DNA of 64,000 bases from Tetragonia tetragonoides (Eukaryota > Streptophyta > Magnoliopsida > Caryophyllales > Aizoaceae): positions 34,392,501 to 34,456,500 of the forward strand of contig CM076148.1 in the NCBI GenBank assembly GCA_038025085.1, read 5' to 3'. The translations under genes and the position numbers were made by a program. Below, one piece after another: positions 21,601 to 34,320 of this stretch (the stretch's first letter is position 1; each line of letters opens with the position of its first letter). The notes beneath the pieces were generated by a model. The model had not been told where the DNA came from and searched no databases. It saw only the letters and a program-made list of their open reading frames with translations.

Positions 21601-24374
21601 AAAAATAAATAAATAAATAAACTTTATTTATTTTAATTAAAGTAAAAACAAAATTTATGGAAATGGAAAAAAATAAAAAAGCAAATGATAAAAATGAGTG
21701 AGCTGGCAATGAATGGCAATCTAACGAGTGGTGCATGACCATCCTCTCATGTCATGCATATCATCAGTGTCACACTATATGGAGTTTCCTTAAGTGGGAC
21801 TGTGGGGAGTGAGGATTATGACGCGTGAGAGTGGCGCGTGTGATTTACTGACCAATAGGAAGTGGATGCTTTGGGGCAAAGGGAGAGCAATTGAAGGTGT
21901 GTGTGTGACACGCGATATGGATATTATTGTGTAACGTATCTAGTGGGGTTTTTGAAACGTTCACTGTATTTGTGTGTGTGGAGTTTTAAATGATCATGTT
22001 TTCATTTTGCGGTTTAATTGTTCCCGGATTTTATGCAGTTTGAGTTGCTCAGTCTAGTCATTTGCCTACCCAATCCATACTTCTAGTTAAATACCTAGTG
22101 CGTAAATAATGGATAAAATTTTGTTCACCCGGTGTAAAAATCAATACACCAGTATGATGTGTAAGATAACATTATGTTCTTTTTCGTGTAATATGATTTA
22201 ACTGAATAGTAAAATATGAGAGAAAAAGTTGATCATTAAAGTGCCTAAAGAACAAACGTAATTCATCATTTTTTACTATTATTCTTTTGACATTGAAAAT
22301 CCTTTTTTTTTTTGACATTAAAGGCGTTAGATGCCCAATAAATTAGGAGTAGAAAAGAAAATTTTTCATATTAGTCATCTTAGCTAGGATTGTGAATCCA
22401 ACTTATTCCTCAATAGTACACTTTTCATATTGCGTTTGTTTTCCCATAGACATATTGAATCTTGATCTTTCAGTTAGTGATTTGTATGACCTCTTTTGCA
22501 TTGCTCTAGGATAAAATAATATCGATCGAAATTGAAAGTCATTTATTAGAGTTTTAAAACACGCAATTGTATTTGGAGTCCACATAAAATATGTAAGCTT
22601 CGTGGTGGGTAACTCGAGCATTGCCAATGAACTAGATTTCGTGCCCGACCGATGCACGGGTTCTTGTTTATCATGCATACTCCGTTATTAGAAAAAATAT
22701 AATAATTTTTTAATCATATCATTATGTAAAAGTTGAATAATAGGAGTAGTAAAGAACAATAATAATATTTTTATCAACAAAAAAAATAATTTAAAAAAGA
22801 AATTACATTTTTAGTAAATGTATAAAATATTTTTTTGCATAATAAATATAATACTTATGTTACTTATTTCTTATTAAAATAAAATAAAATTATTTATAAT
22901 TTCTTTTTAGTCACCCATACATTTATGACTATTTATAACCTATTTAATGCTTGGTGAGAACTCAATTTTACATATATATATTGATGATAATCTTAAAATT
23001 TTAGCAAAAATTGTTATTGAATAGAAACTTAGAAAAATTAATTCTTTGTGAGTGAATATTCTTAATTATATACTCTATTAATAGTTGTCATTGCTTTGTG
23101 TTCTATAGTCATTAATCCATTGGAGCCAAGCAATATAAGATTTGTTCTTGTGGTGCAAATGACCATTTCCTTTGTGAGATTTCTATATCCCACTGACGGA
23201 AGTAAGGCTAAGAATGCCTTGTGTTCATATCATGTTCGATCGAGTCAATTTTTATGCCATTTCAGGGTAGGATTAATAATGATATATGACCAACTTTTGA
23301 ACAATAATCTTTGAAAATTGAAATCTTAATGCGTTGAAAGTTCAATTCAAACCCTGATTTGTGATATTACAATATATAATACCATTTGTGTTACGGTCCT
23401 AAATTTTTCGCTGCTGAATGATCGTGCGACATCAAGACTCCACGAGTCTTGACCAACATTCAGGTGAGATTATGTCTATTTCGACTCACGTAGAACTTTC
23501 CGCGACTCAAATGATGTGTCCACGACACACTGATCATCTCATTGGGAAACCTTGTCCGCTTCACTATTGTTCCGTACTCCAAACCCTCGTCGCGTCCTAG
23601 GGACGATACTCGTGTCTTGGCCCTAGCCCAACTAACATCTTCTTTCTGACTTCAATCAGCAACTCGGCATCATCACATATTGTGTGCGAACTATATTGCT
23701 CACTATTGTCCGACATCGATCTCACTGATAAGCTTCCTTGCAACATTTGCAAAGTAGAGGAATTTCCCACTGAGCTTCTAAGAAACAAAACTGATTACAA
23801 ACCGCAAAACAAGAAGCAAGGAGGATTTAAATTCATATCCCTGAAGGTTCTAATTAACTTTATTGAATCATATTAGATCATGTGAAATTGGATTTGGAAG
23901 ATTTTTTTTTTGGCCCAAGATCTTGTAAAGCCACTCTCATGAGTGAGTCAAGTCAAAGTAAACGGTATTAGGTGGAAGAACTTAAAGCATATAAGGTCCA
24001 ATAATATAGTTTTGGGTTAGAAAAACATTTCTACATAGTTATTGAGCCTAAGTATAAAGTCCACCACCCATTATTTGGACTTTAATTAAATTATCACCAT
24101 ATCTCTGTCACTATGTCATATGCTTTAGATTTAACAATTATTATACTCACACGTCCTCCCCTTGTTAGATTTTTCTTCTTTAAATGCTTTTTTCTTATCT
24201 CATTTAATTTTTTAAACTTTTGTTACAGTGATCGTGTGCAAACATGAAACATTGTTTCAGTAGAATCCCATAAATATTTCCGTAACTTTTCTTTGTCGAA
24301 AGGCCAAAATTAAAGCCGTTTGTTTTGTGCATGTACTTGAAAAAAAAAAACAATCTTTAAAAAGGGCAGGCCTA
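21601..24374. other. AT-rich intergenic DNA, no gene recognised
   Basis: It contains simple AAAT repeats near 21605-21625. At about 22625-22665 a GTGCCCGACCGATGCACGGG-type string resembles the edges of common plant repeats. ORFs at 22403-22678, 23418-23600 and 23682-23876 have no recognisable domain. I see no RNA gene. Confidence 0.3.
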
Positions 24375-24375
24375 T

Positions 24376-24590
24376 CACGTGACATGTTTGTACAGGGGAC
24401 TGTTCAGAATTCCCACATCGACGGTTCAGAGAATGCCACGTGGCGAGTGAATAAGTAGTGTCACTCAGTTGTTTGCCCCGTACTGAAATCTTCAAATGTT
24501 AGGTGAGCCTTTTAAAAGTGACTGGTATATTAAGAAAAAGGGAAAATAAATAAAGAAATTAAAAGTGACCCCATGCTGGGTCACGTGACC
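24376..24590. promoter_or_regulatory. Cluster of three CACGTG (G-box) motifs
   Basis: CACGTG occurs at 24376-24381, 24437-24442 and 24582-24587; the last lies in the perfect 12-bp palindrome GGTCACGTGACC (24579-24590). A fourth CACGTG is at 25411-25416. G-boxes bind plant bZIP and bHLH factors, but no gene start was found within reach, so a promoter role is speculative. Confidence 0.35.
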
Positions 24591-24727
24591 TGACTATTGT
24601 CAGTACTTATTATAGTAGTAGTACGAGACATAAATACATAACATAAGACGAGTTGTATATCATTGTATTCTTATGCCATGCATGAGCATCATGGGCATCA
24701 AGATGTAGCACTTTCTCTACCAATAAA

Positions 24728-24870
24728 GATGGTGGTCTCCTACTGCTTTCAAGCTTACTTCTAACTGGTTTGGTAAGGTAAGGTTATATGGTTCGAATTT
24801 CCATTTTTTCTGTCTTGTGTCTGCTGGCTTAGGAACTATACTAGCCCCTTGTTGGTGCTATGTTGACGGG
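24728..24870 (+). mobile_element. SINE, 3'-truncated second copy
   Basis: It matches the head of the SINE at 14773: ATGGTGGTCT, AAGTGG/AACTGG-TTTGGTAAGG, box B GGTTCGAAT, TGTCTGCTG and CTAGCCCCTTGTTGGTGCTA. It stops after TTGACGGGG, so the 3' half and tail are missing. It is more diverged than the first copy. Confidence 0.75.
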
Positions 24871-26161
24871 GTCCTTTTAGTGGAATGGTGCAAGAGTCGG
24901 AACTGTGAGGAACAGAACGAAACGACACGGAATGGAATGACACGAATGATTGAACAAAAATGTGAGATAAAATGAAGTACATGAATGGAACATAACATAA
25001 TGCAACATGAAGACGACGAAAAGTAATCTGACCTTTAATCCGCTAGGTTGACCCATTCTGACAAGTCTAACTATGTTCTTTCCTGCTTATCAAAAAATTG
25101 ATTCAGTTCAATTAGCCAATTTACTTTTTCTCTCACAAATTATAAAGTGAAACAGATTATCCTTATTGCGGATACCATATTTGCGCCCATCTATTTTGCA
25201 AAAAAAGTCTGTGAAAGAGGTTAGTTAGAGAAAGGAGGCGCAGAGAAGGCAAGTGGGCTACGCAAATTGAGATGAGTGGACCGAGAAATGCGGGCTGGCG
25301 GGAAAGGTAGCTTCAGTTTCCCGCCAAAGTCGCTTACGTAGTAACCACGGACTAACATTTTTGGCGCCAAAACATCCAAGTTATCGGTATACCGGCAAAG
25401 GAGATAGCAACACGTGTCAAATCGTTATACCAAAGTGTTTTCCAACTATTTGGTAGATGATGACTAAACAGAGCCACAAGAAATTTCTATGCAGAAAAAG
25501 TTCATAACAGTAAAGAACGACCATGTCAGTTTGTGTGGCTTTTCTTTTCTTTTTTCTTTTTTTTTAGTTGGGAGTGTGTGGATAAATTCGGGTCATCACT
25601 CGAAATGGGCAATGACGTTATACAAGACATGTTACCCCTCAGTACACAATAGTGGAAAACCTTGTGAGTGTTTTTGAAGCAATGTACCATAAAACAACAA
25701 AATCATATCCTAGGATAACATGTAAGCTAAATTGTTGGTCTCATCATCGTCCTGTTGATTACTCTTGTAATTTTTAATTATTTGGTTCTAATGAGATATA
25801 AAAGTCAGTGGTCAGTATAATATATATAAATGTGAGGTTAGTGGATTCGAATTCAAAATCTTATGTACTCATCATCTCGGGGTTAATCAGTAGACTAAAA
25901 CATCTTTGATGTTACGCCTAGTAAAATTTAACAATAGATATCAATTTAAAATTACTCATGTCTATCCATCATCTCGATGTTAACCACTAGCAAGTGAATA
26001 TATCCAACTGTATATGGATTTAAAATTATTCATGTCTATCCATATGGCCATATGATGTATGTTTTCCACACAATTTAAGACATTTAGATATTCCACATTT
26101 CAAATATACGCACTCCATTTACTACTCCACAAACATTCAAAATTCAAAAAGAGACAAGAAA
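24871..26161. other. Intergenic DNA around the E2F-site cluster
   Basis: Apart from the regulatory-like motifs listed separately, the stretch holds no ORF with protein character (25489-25677 is short and Phe-rich from a T run) and no clear repeat ends. Confidence 0.3.
25297..25372. promoter_or_regulatory. Cluster of E2F-type sites with a hairpin
   Basis: GGCGGGAAA (25297-25305) and TTTCCCGCC (25317-25325) are perfect inverted copies of an E2F/DP consensus site (TTTSSCGC) around an 11-base loop. A perfect 14-bp palindrome TTTTGGCGCCAAAA follows at 25359-25372 and contains two overlapping E2F sites. Such a density is typical of S-phase gene promoters, yet no cell-cycle gene is recognised nearby. 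It may be a relic promoter or sites carried by a mobile element. Confidence 0.45.
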
Positions 26162-26176
26162 GTAGACCTTGGAAGC

Positions 26177-27198
26177 ATTCGAAAGGTGAGCCTTTGCTTG
26201 TATCACATAAGAATGACACTGATTTTGGTAGTTCGAGTAACAACTATAAGTTGGGCGTCCACGAGGTGCTTATGTTGGAAAATGATGGGTTTTCTTCTAG
26301 AGTCTCTTCTCCATTCTCGAAGTATAGTGTAATTTTTAGTTTGCTAGCTGCTAGTTGTTGTGCTTCAAATCAGTCGAATCAAGAAGTTGCTCATGTGGTT
26401 GGTATTGAAATTGTAAGGAGTTAGCATGAGGGTCCTCATTTGAGTCACTTTGACGTTGATTTAGCTGATTCCTTTCCTCTTCATTTTGATGGGTCAAAGA
26501 AGTTGAAGAAAAAGTCATCTAAAGTTATCGTGGTTTTGTTTTCAAATGTTGTTCCTCCTACTAAATCTAGGAGTTTGAGTGAACTTCCAGCAATCCTACA
26601 AGGTGCTTTTGAGGTTGAGAGTATTTCCAATGGAATCGATGTTGATGAGTTGATGGAAGAATCTGACGAAATTAGATATGCTTTGATTGATAATAATTTT
26701 TCTATCCCTTGAGAGTGTTCAGATTTTGATGTTGACAATTATTGGCTGTTTGAGGCATTAGAAATAAAAGCGTTGAGGATTCCTAGAATAAATGAGATTT
26801 TTTTAAAAAAATCTATGATTTTCAACAAGAGGGAAAACTTGACATAGACAAAAGGGTCATCTGGATCATCGAGGGATTATGTAATGAAGGGGTTCGTTGG
26901 AGACCAACAAAAGGCTATGTTTCGCTCATTGGTGTGATTTCTTTGATGGGTTTTGTAGGTTGTGTTTCTCTTGTGGTCTATAAGTTTGTCTTTTAGTTGC
27001 CTTTTTGTTTGTTTTCTTTGGTGTTTGTGGTTTAGAGGAGTGATGTTTGTTCGAGGGTGTTTTTGTTCGGGTTTCATGAGTGTATGAGCTTTGCCTTTTT
27101 TTGTGTGTTTGAACTTCAACTCGTATGGGTGTTTGAGTTTCAACTCCTTTATTTTTTCATTTAATAAAATAAACTACCCAATAATCAAAAAAAAAAAT
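26177..27198 (+). mobile_element. Truncated non-LTR retroelement with target-site duplication
   Basis: GTAGACCTTGGAAG at about 26162 recurs as GTAGACCTTAGAAG at about 27199, directly after a tail of AATAATC plus an A run. This target-site duplication plus poly-A is the signature of target-primed insertion. The interior holds a broken coding region: ORF 26440-26712 continues past a stop with related-looking protein text to about 26840. I could not place it in a family; a LINE ORF fragment or a retrocopied transcript are both possible. Confidence 0.55.
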
Positions 27199-27491
27199 GT
27201 AGACCTTAGAAGTAATGATAGATTTTTTGAGACAGGATGCCTCTCGTAAATTTGTTTTCTTTTTTTTTTTTTTTTTTTGGGTTTCAAGTGAGGTACATAG
27301 ATCAGTATGATAAATTTATCTATAATGAGGGAGGAGGGATTTGCATCTGAGATCTAATGTACCCAATGCCTCAATAACTCTTAAACACAAGACCAAGACC
27401 TCATTGACGCCTCTTGTACATGCCTTGATTATGGTTTACATTTCCTTTTATTTTAGTCGAACAAATTGAATGTCCAATTATATTAAGTATA

Positions 27492-27787
27492 TGCGTGCGT
27501 TTTTTTCCACTTATTTTCACTGATCCTGACTAATTGGGTAAGGTGTTGCTACTAATTCCCACTGATTCAGTATAATCCTTCCACTGATTTAGTAAGGTTC
27601 TATCACTGATTTTGTGAGTAGGAATGTGGGTCCTGTCACTGATTTCTACTGATTGAGTAAGATTCTGCCACTAATTCTCACAGATTCATTAAGGTGTTGC
27701 TATTGAATTTCACAGATAGGATAATATTCTATAATTAATTTCCACTGATTAGATAAGGTAAGGTTTAATAAGTGGAAAAGAACACAC
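27492..27787. mobile_element. Small TIR element with an internal degenerate repeat array (copy 2)
   Basis: It starts GCGTGCGTTTTTTTCCACTT and ends AAGTGGAAAAGAACACAC, an imperfect inverted pair, with internal units like CCACTGATT...GAGTAAGG. It is the same family as 15107-15492, with independently diverged arrays. Confidence 0.6.
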
Positions 27788-28563
27788 AATTTTTATAATA
27801 CAATGGTTAATGGTGACGTTGGATTTGCAAGCTAGCTAAGCCTGTTACACAAAGTAGTATTCTAGGGGGTGACAAGCGGTCAAGTTCAGGTCGAGTACTG
27901 ATTTACTGAACTGCTGGGACAAAGCTTTTGCAGGGTGTGGACTGGAACAGAGTGTGTGTGTGTGACATGGGTAGTGTACTAGTGTATGCACAACAGTAGA
28001 TTAATATACCTCAGCATGCCATCCGGCTGTACAGCCACAACTTGTCATCCGATAATTTTGTTTTATCGCTCAAGCCACCTAAATGCCTAAATATATACTC
28101 CCTAGTATAGACAGTGATTCTCATACATGGAGTATTGCTTACATTTATTTTTGCTTCTGTAAAATTGAAACAAATTTTTTTTCTTTGGCAACTAGCAATA
28201 CAAGTTGAAACAATCTTGTAGTATGATTATTTTTTACGAAGAAATAAGATGTCCTGAATTACCAAATGGATATAAGGAAATGACACCACTTATCGCATGA
28301 GTATAAAAAAAAAATGCGCCGGTATCACTCAAAAGTGTAGATTCCCCCTAATTACATATTCCGGAAATAATCTAATTAATTGTTTATTTTATTTTTTAAT
28401 TATGTTTTCACCAATTTTTATTTTCATCCCTTATTTATTGCCCTTTTTCCTCTTTATTTTTTTCTTCCTCCTTTTCTCTCTCTTCTCTCACTCCACAACA
28501 TCTCATTAACATGTCAATCTGATTAAGAAGCCTCAATGCAGCTGACCAGATTCAATGAAGTAA

Positions 28564-28855
28564 GGCTCTGTTTGATTCACCTTAATTTTACTTAAATTCA
28601 GTTCAGTTCAGTTCAGTTCATGTGTAACTTTATTACTCATATAACTTTTCATTCCGAAATAATTTCATGATGAAAAATATGACATCGGAAAGATCTCAAA
28701 GCATACTTTCAAATGAGTCCAATATTGACCATGTTTGGACGAATTTTAAATGGTTAACGATCAAGTTCAAAAACTCAATTAAATTCAGTTCAGTTTAGTT
28801 CAGATCAGATCAGATCACTTCAGATCAGTTTTATCCAGGTGAATCAAACGGAGCC
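28564..28855. mobile_element. Tourist-like MITE, 292 bp
   Basis: The ends GGCTCTGTTTGATTCACCT and AGGTGAATCAAACGGAGCC are inverted repeats flanked by TAA at 28561-28563 and 28856-28858, the PIF/Harbinger target. The interior carries short TTCAG and ATCAG tandem repeats near both ends. Confidence 0.82.
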
Positions 28856-28970
28856 TAAGCCGAAATGCGACTAATAGTGGAACGGCGGAACTACCCCTTG
28901 TTGATCCACCAACTTGGGTATGAAATGACTGCTTCAACACAACCCATAACATAAGATAACTATCAAGCTC

Positions 28971-29496
28971 TGTTGGGATAATGTCCCAATTATGTGTGAG
29001 TTGCCACAATTAATGATGAGAAGAAAAAAAATGAGAAAACGTAAAGATGAAAAACTGCTAAAATTAAATTTGGAGTTTTGTAACCATGGGAACTTGATGC
29101 ATAATAACTCAATTAGATGTTATCACAATATAAGGGAGGTTGGCATGAATTTGTGATTGATGGTCAAGTAAAATGGCATTAAGTTCAGCAACAGTTTTGG
29201 GAGTTAAGGAGTTACAGCATTAAACTCCACAATTGTTTGAACATGTTTAACTCTCTAGAAAGAGTCTAAAGAGGCCTCAAATAGAGGTGTAAGTTTTGTG
29301 TAGTGTATCTGATATCCCCATATCCCATATTTCACAATGTAAACACATGTAGTGTGTGAGGAGAGTGGGAGGCTATTCCTTGTGGTCCTTGAGTGGAGTG
29401 GGTCCTCGGGCTTGTAGGATAGTCCAAACACGGGGTGTGAGATATGTCTGATCGAGTGGGATCCTAATTAGGGAGAGACGTGATCCACCTAATTAG

Positions 29497-29575
<79 letters not shown>

Positions 29576-29862
29576 TTTTGTAATCATTCCTTGTAACCCT
29601 TGAGAGAGAGTTTCGGGTTTGTAGGGTGGTTTCCACTATTGGGGAGGGTTTGCTGATTTGTCCGTCAAAAACTTGTATGTGGGAGGGTTTGCAAGTTTAC
29701 CGTGCAAAACTTGTACTTATCTTGGTATAGTGGATGTTGCCCTATGAGAGGGCCGTGGACGTAGGCCAGAGGAGTCGAACCACGTTAAAAATATCGTGTG
29801 TCTATTTTGTCTTTTATGTTGTATTTTGTCGCTCCATATACGCTGCGCAAATTTCCTCAACA
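28971..29862 (+). mobile_element. Solo LTR, 892 bp
   Basis: The segment starts TGTTGGGATAATG and ends TTCCTCAACA with the 5-bp target-site duplication AGCTC at 28966-28970 and 29863-29867. No internal region or second LTR is present, so it results from LTR-LTR recombination. The string GTGGACGTAGGCC near its 3' third is common in plant LTRs. A long TG repeat lies inside. Orientation cannot be fixed firmly. Confidence 0.88.
29498..29571 (+). repeat. (TG)n microsatellite, about 36 units
   Basis: An uninterrupted GT/TG dinucleotide run lies inside the solo LTR. Length is likely polymorphic. Confidence 0.95.
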
Positions 29863-31369
29863 AGCTCGAACCCTTGTTGTTTGGTTTGAATATGGAACTT
29901 GGGGTTGTTCTCGGTCAGTTTGATAATGGAACTTGCTTGTGGGAAATTCCTCACCTGGACAAGACAGAGAAATTGAAACTTGTGGGAATTTCACATTCCC
30001 AAAACCAAGCTCTGTTATCCTCCTCTTCAAGTTCTTTTCCTTTCTCTATCCAAAACCCTGTATTGATCTCTCGTCATTAGTGTTAAATACGAAGGAGTAA
30101 CACCAGAAAAAAAAAATAGAGAAATTCCACATGGTACCCCTCTACCTTAGGCTTTTCCATTTGGTACCCAAAACATATTTCGAAATCCGGATGGTACCCC
30201 TTTGATTTTAGTCGTACCCATTCCGTGGCTTTTTCCATCCCTTTCTGTTAGTTTCTCGTGCATTTACTAATTTACCCTTATGGATTAAATGCAATGTCAT
30301 CATCTCTCTCAGACCATTCCGTTAGGCAGCTCAACTTCCTTTAGAATACTCTTTGAAAAGAAAAAAAAAGGAAAGGCTCATTTATACATGGCACGGAATC
30401 GAGCTAAAGTCTTAGTCGAAGAGGAAGTTAACCAACCGCATCCAGCATTATCGGGATTTGAGTATGAATCTGATGAATATAGATATGTCGAGCTTTACCT
30501 TTCTAATCCGAAGCCTAGGTTGGATTTCTGTCAGTCCTCTGCCCCGGCCGACGAAGACGAAGGAAGATGTTAAGTGTCTGACTCTATTGGTCATAGTTTC
30601 CTGCTGTTGCGGCCGATGCTCATTAGCGCGCGGGTGAACCAACCCAACAAAGAAGGAAAGGATGCCTCTCGGGGCATTTGAGAATGATTCGAGGGATCGC
30701 CGTCCTCTAAAAAGACTTAAGAGAAAAGGTATGTAATCGCTTATGCGAAATTTTGAGTAGCCTATAGGAGAGAGGTTCACCCGGTTATACCACTGTAGGG
30801 CCCAATCTTCTTCCCCCCTTTTTTTTAACCAACAACATCAACTTCATTTTTCACCTTGAATTGATCTAATGAGTTACTTCCATGTAGATATTGACACCAA
30901 ACTCACCACTGCCTCACTTTCCCTCTTCATCTTCCCGATCCAAAGCACCCCTTTTCCATTCATAAAGAAATCCTATCGTTAAAATCAATAAAAAGGCCAT
31001 CATGGACCAAGATCCAAACGAATCAATCTTCTTGAGAGGTACTTCCCAAGGAAAGAAAAAGGTGACTTCCGGATCAAGGATAATAAATAAAATTGATCAG
31101 CAGTCTAGCCCAGTTGCTTTCCTTCCAGTTGCTTCCTTAGATTAGATTCTGGCTACTCCATGTATCAGTCTTTTCAATTAAATAGAAACTTACCAGAGCG
31201 CTCAGATTGCGGCCAATCTTCCTAATCGCGCGCGGGACGGGCTTAGAGCGCGTGAAACTCATCACTACCTCGTAAGGGCGTTCAGACCATAGCATGTTAT
31301 CAAAAGTTAGGTTATATTGTGCATCCAATTGAAGGTTACTTCTTTTAAAAGAAGGAAACCCCCGGGTTC

Positions 31370-31437
31370 CATGTCGGAGACAGCGGAGCAGTCGTTACAC
31401 CATTCGTGCAGGTCGCTACTTATGCGAAAAGGAATTT
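31370..31437 (-). pseudogene. rrn26: Mitochondrial-type 26S/23S rRNA fragment
   Basis: The plus strand reads GGAGACAGCGGAGCAGTCGT then CCATTCGTGCAGGTCG and AAGGAATTT. This is the complement of the conserved large-subunit rRNA segment around the CTTGTCGGGTAAGTTCCGACC region. Only about 70 bases are present, with substitutions in the normally invariant GTCGGAACTTACCCGAC part. Confidence 0.65.
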
Positions 31438-34199
31438 GGCCCTTCTATAGGCTCATCTTGCATACAAATTCTGGGGGTCCCAAGTCCTGCATCCAACAAG
31501 AAGATTTCTTCCCTTAAGCGTAAAACTTCAGATTGACGTAGATCACCTAAGAAAGGACGGAGCTGTATAGTGAGGATTGGCCGAGGGGAGTTCATGATGT
31601 ACCATGTCCTAGGTGTATCAAAAAACATTCTTTTCACAAAACGTATATAATAAAATAGAGTGAAAGGGTCCACTCCGAAACCAAGAGGGTACTAACTAAC
31701 AGCTGTCCAGCTTTCTTGCCCAGGCTGATCGGTGTATATAAAAAAGTGAGTATGCGTGTAGAGTGTAAGTGTACCACTTATGAGAAAGAACCCCAATTCA
31801 GTCTTCTCGACTCCCGAAATCGAGACAGAAAATAGACGAATTACCTTCGCCTAAAGACACACCCTTAGTCTTTAGAAACCTTCGGCGGCTCCCCAGCCGA
31901 TACAGGTACAGAAGTGGCTACAAGGGAGCAGCTTGTCGTCCAAGAACCCATTTTGCCCAACCCGTACCACCTAATTAAAAGTCTATGATCTTGGTTTTCT
32001 TAGAAGGTTTCTCCAGCCATTTCACTCGAATATGTAGCTTTGCTACCTTCGGGAAAAAGAAGATTTTTTGGCATCAACACCCTTCTCATCACAAAATTGC
32101 GTTATATAAGATCCGGGGGCAACTTCCACTATAACCAGACTGGGAACTTTTTGTCTCAGACCTGACTTCCCGAGCGAGACGTGAGCAAAACTCAAATTGG
32201 AGAAGAATATGGCTTACTGTCTTACCTGTCCAAATTCTGAGAGGGGTCGCGGAAGAATTGGGTTCGAATCCCGATCTGTGTTCCGAGTTTAGGCATTCAA
32301 CAACTTTCTGAGACACCATAACATCGCTTAAGGTATCGTGAAAAAACCCTTTCCATTGGACTGAACCTTTGCCTGCCTTTTGGAAGCTCATTCTAGAAGA
32401 TGGGATTTTTGGTCATCTTTCACTCCTAAACTGACATTTGAATTTTGCCACTTTCTTTTTTTCGTCTTTTTTGTCCTCAAAGATTAGCGAAAGAAAACTG
32501 CCCAAGCGATCCTCTTTTTTCGGAATTTAATCCATTTTTTCATCTTTTATTTATTTTCAAGGACTGTGCTACCTTGCATCCCTTTATTTTGAAAAGAAAA
32601 ATAAGGAGTTTCCGTCGGAGCCCACAAATTGACCCGTTGGAAAGAGAAGAGTCTGTCTCCAGACACTTATTTAACCCTTCTCAAACTAAAAAGAGTCGAC
32701 AGACTCTTCCGATTTGTTATTTTTCTTCGTTCGTTTAGTCAGTCCGTGGGAAAGCACGACCCATAGGGAGAGGGAAGCGGGTAGAAGATCTTATGCGGAT
32801 CAATATCTTCCTACTCCAGCTAGTGGATCCCAAACTCTATTAGTTTTGTCTAAGTCTCAAACTATCTTTTCAAACGACTGGAGCGAGTAGGGACGACAGC
32901 AATGCAAAGGTCCACAGAAGGTTGGAAAGCATCGGTCATCGTTCTCATCGATGCGATGACCAGACATGTCACACCATCCCTCGCTGCCCTAACTCACCCA
33001 ATATCACCATTTTTGTTCAATAAGATACTAGAGATCACTTTTTTCGTTGAGAATTCTTCGTTCGCTTTCGTGTGAATTCCCTAGCGGCAAATTCAAAACT
33101 TTTGGGCCCTATCTATTCCATCCCTTTTCTTTTAGTTGAAAGTCTTCTTCGATAAACGACAATCAAAAAGAATAAAATAACTATCGAGGAAAGAAGGAGG
33201 GTGCGAATGCTCTTCATATTCTGAACTCTTATCAGAGCTATGTCCTCTTTCTACCGCCTCCCTTTCCTATTCATTCATTAGCTATCTCTTAACCTTGCGT
33301 CCACTTCAAAGTCTTCGCCTTTAGATAACTCTAAAGCCCGCGACGAGAGTTTCGCCGCGGCGGCATAGGAACCACGGGACCCCTACTAGTAAAGGGAAAA
33401 AGAAAGTTTTTCTAATGCCCTATATTTTTATATATGACCTAAAAGATCTTTCTTTATTTAAAAAAGACTTCTTCATTGATCCCAGCAAATCGTTTTTGAG
33501 GGAGTGAGCTTCCTTGCTACTCTTTTGGGATAGGGCATTTCAGCAGGAGACAGGACTCAAGTCCTTGTGCGTATACTCTTGGAATAGCTGAGAGGAAAGA
33601 TAGATACGTATTGGAAACGGTTAGATCTATGATGTTTGAGATGACGGATAGAAGGGGCATAACAAAAGAGGAAGTGCAAACAAAAGATCCCCAAATCACA
33701 CTTCCATACACGAAGATATCGGAGTATATCCAGCAGTTTCTCATAAGGCAGCTTTCTCTTTTTAGTCATCCATTGCCATTGAGAGTTCGATTACATCGTT
33801 TCCTCTTTTCTTGGGATAGCACAGGAAAGATTGCTCACTCGCTGTCTACTAAATGAGCCTTCACTGCCCCCTCGATCTGCAGCTCAAATAGTCCCTTAAC
33901 TTTCTATAGGAGATTCATTAAAGGGTTTAGTATCCTTAGGGCTCCCATAACTGGCCAAAGAAGGTGATAGCCCTGTGGATTCGTTCCTCTTCCCAGTAAA
34001 ACGCGGCGTGTCGGTCATTTGGGAAGTCCCTCCGAAGAGGACTCCCATTCAATTCTTGCGAGAGGCTCCGGCTCCGCGCACCTATTGACACCTTTCGAAG
34101 CACTTTCGTTTGTGCACTTTAGTTTTAGAATGTGTCGTTTAGCCTCACGAGTCTACAAGCTTTTCTCATTTTAGTGCTCGAGCTTGAGCTGATGTCAGC

Positions 34200-34320
34200 T
34201 CAAGTGCTCTTTTATGGTCCTTGGATGGTGGCTAATCTGTACATTACAGTGAGGCAATGGCAACCCAATTTCGACCCTGAGGAAGCTTCTATTTTTCCTG
34301 TGGTGGTTTGGTGAGGCTTC
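34200..34320 (+). pseudogene. LINE ORF1 (DUF4283-type) fragment
   Basis: Reading YGPWMVANLYITVRQWQPNF followed by DPEEASIFPVVVW matches the DUF4283 domain found at the start of plant LINE ORF1 proteins. It is a short relic ending in a stop inside the organelle-like segment. Confidence 0.6.

Noticed and set aside
32250..32280. Mitochondrial tRNA suggested by GGGTTCGAATCCCG
   Set aside because: I could not fold an acceptor stem, D arm and anticodon arm around it.
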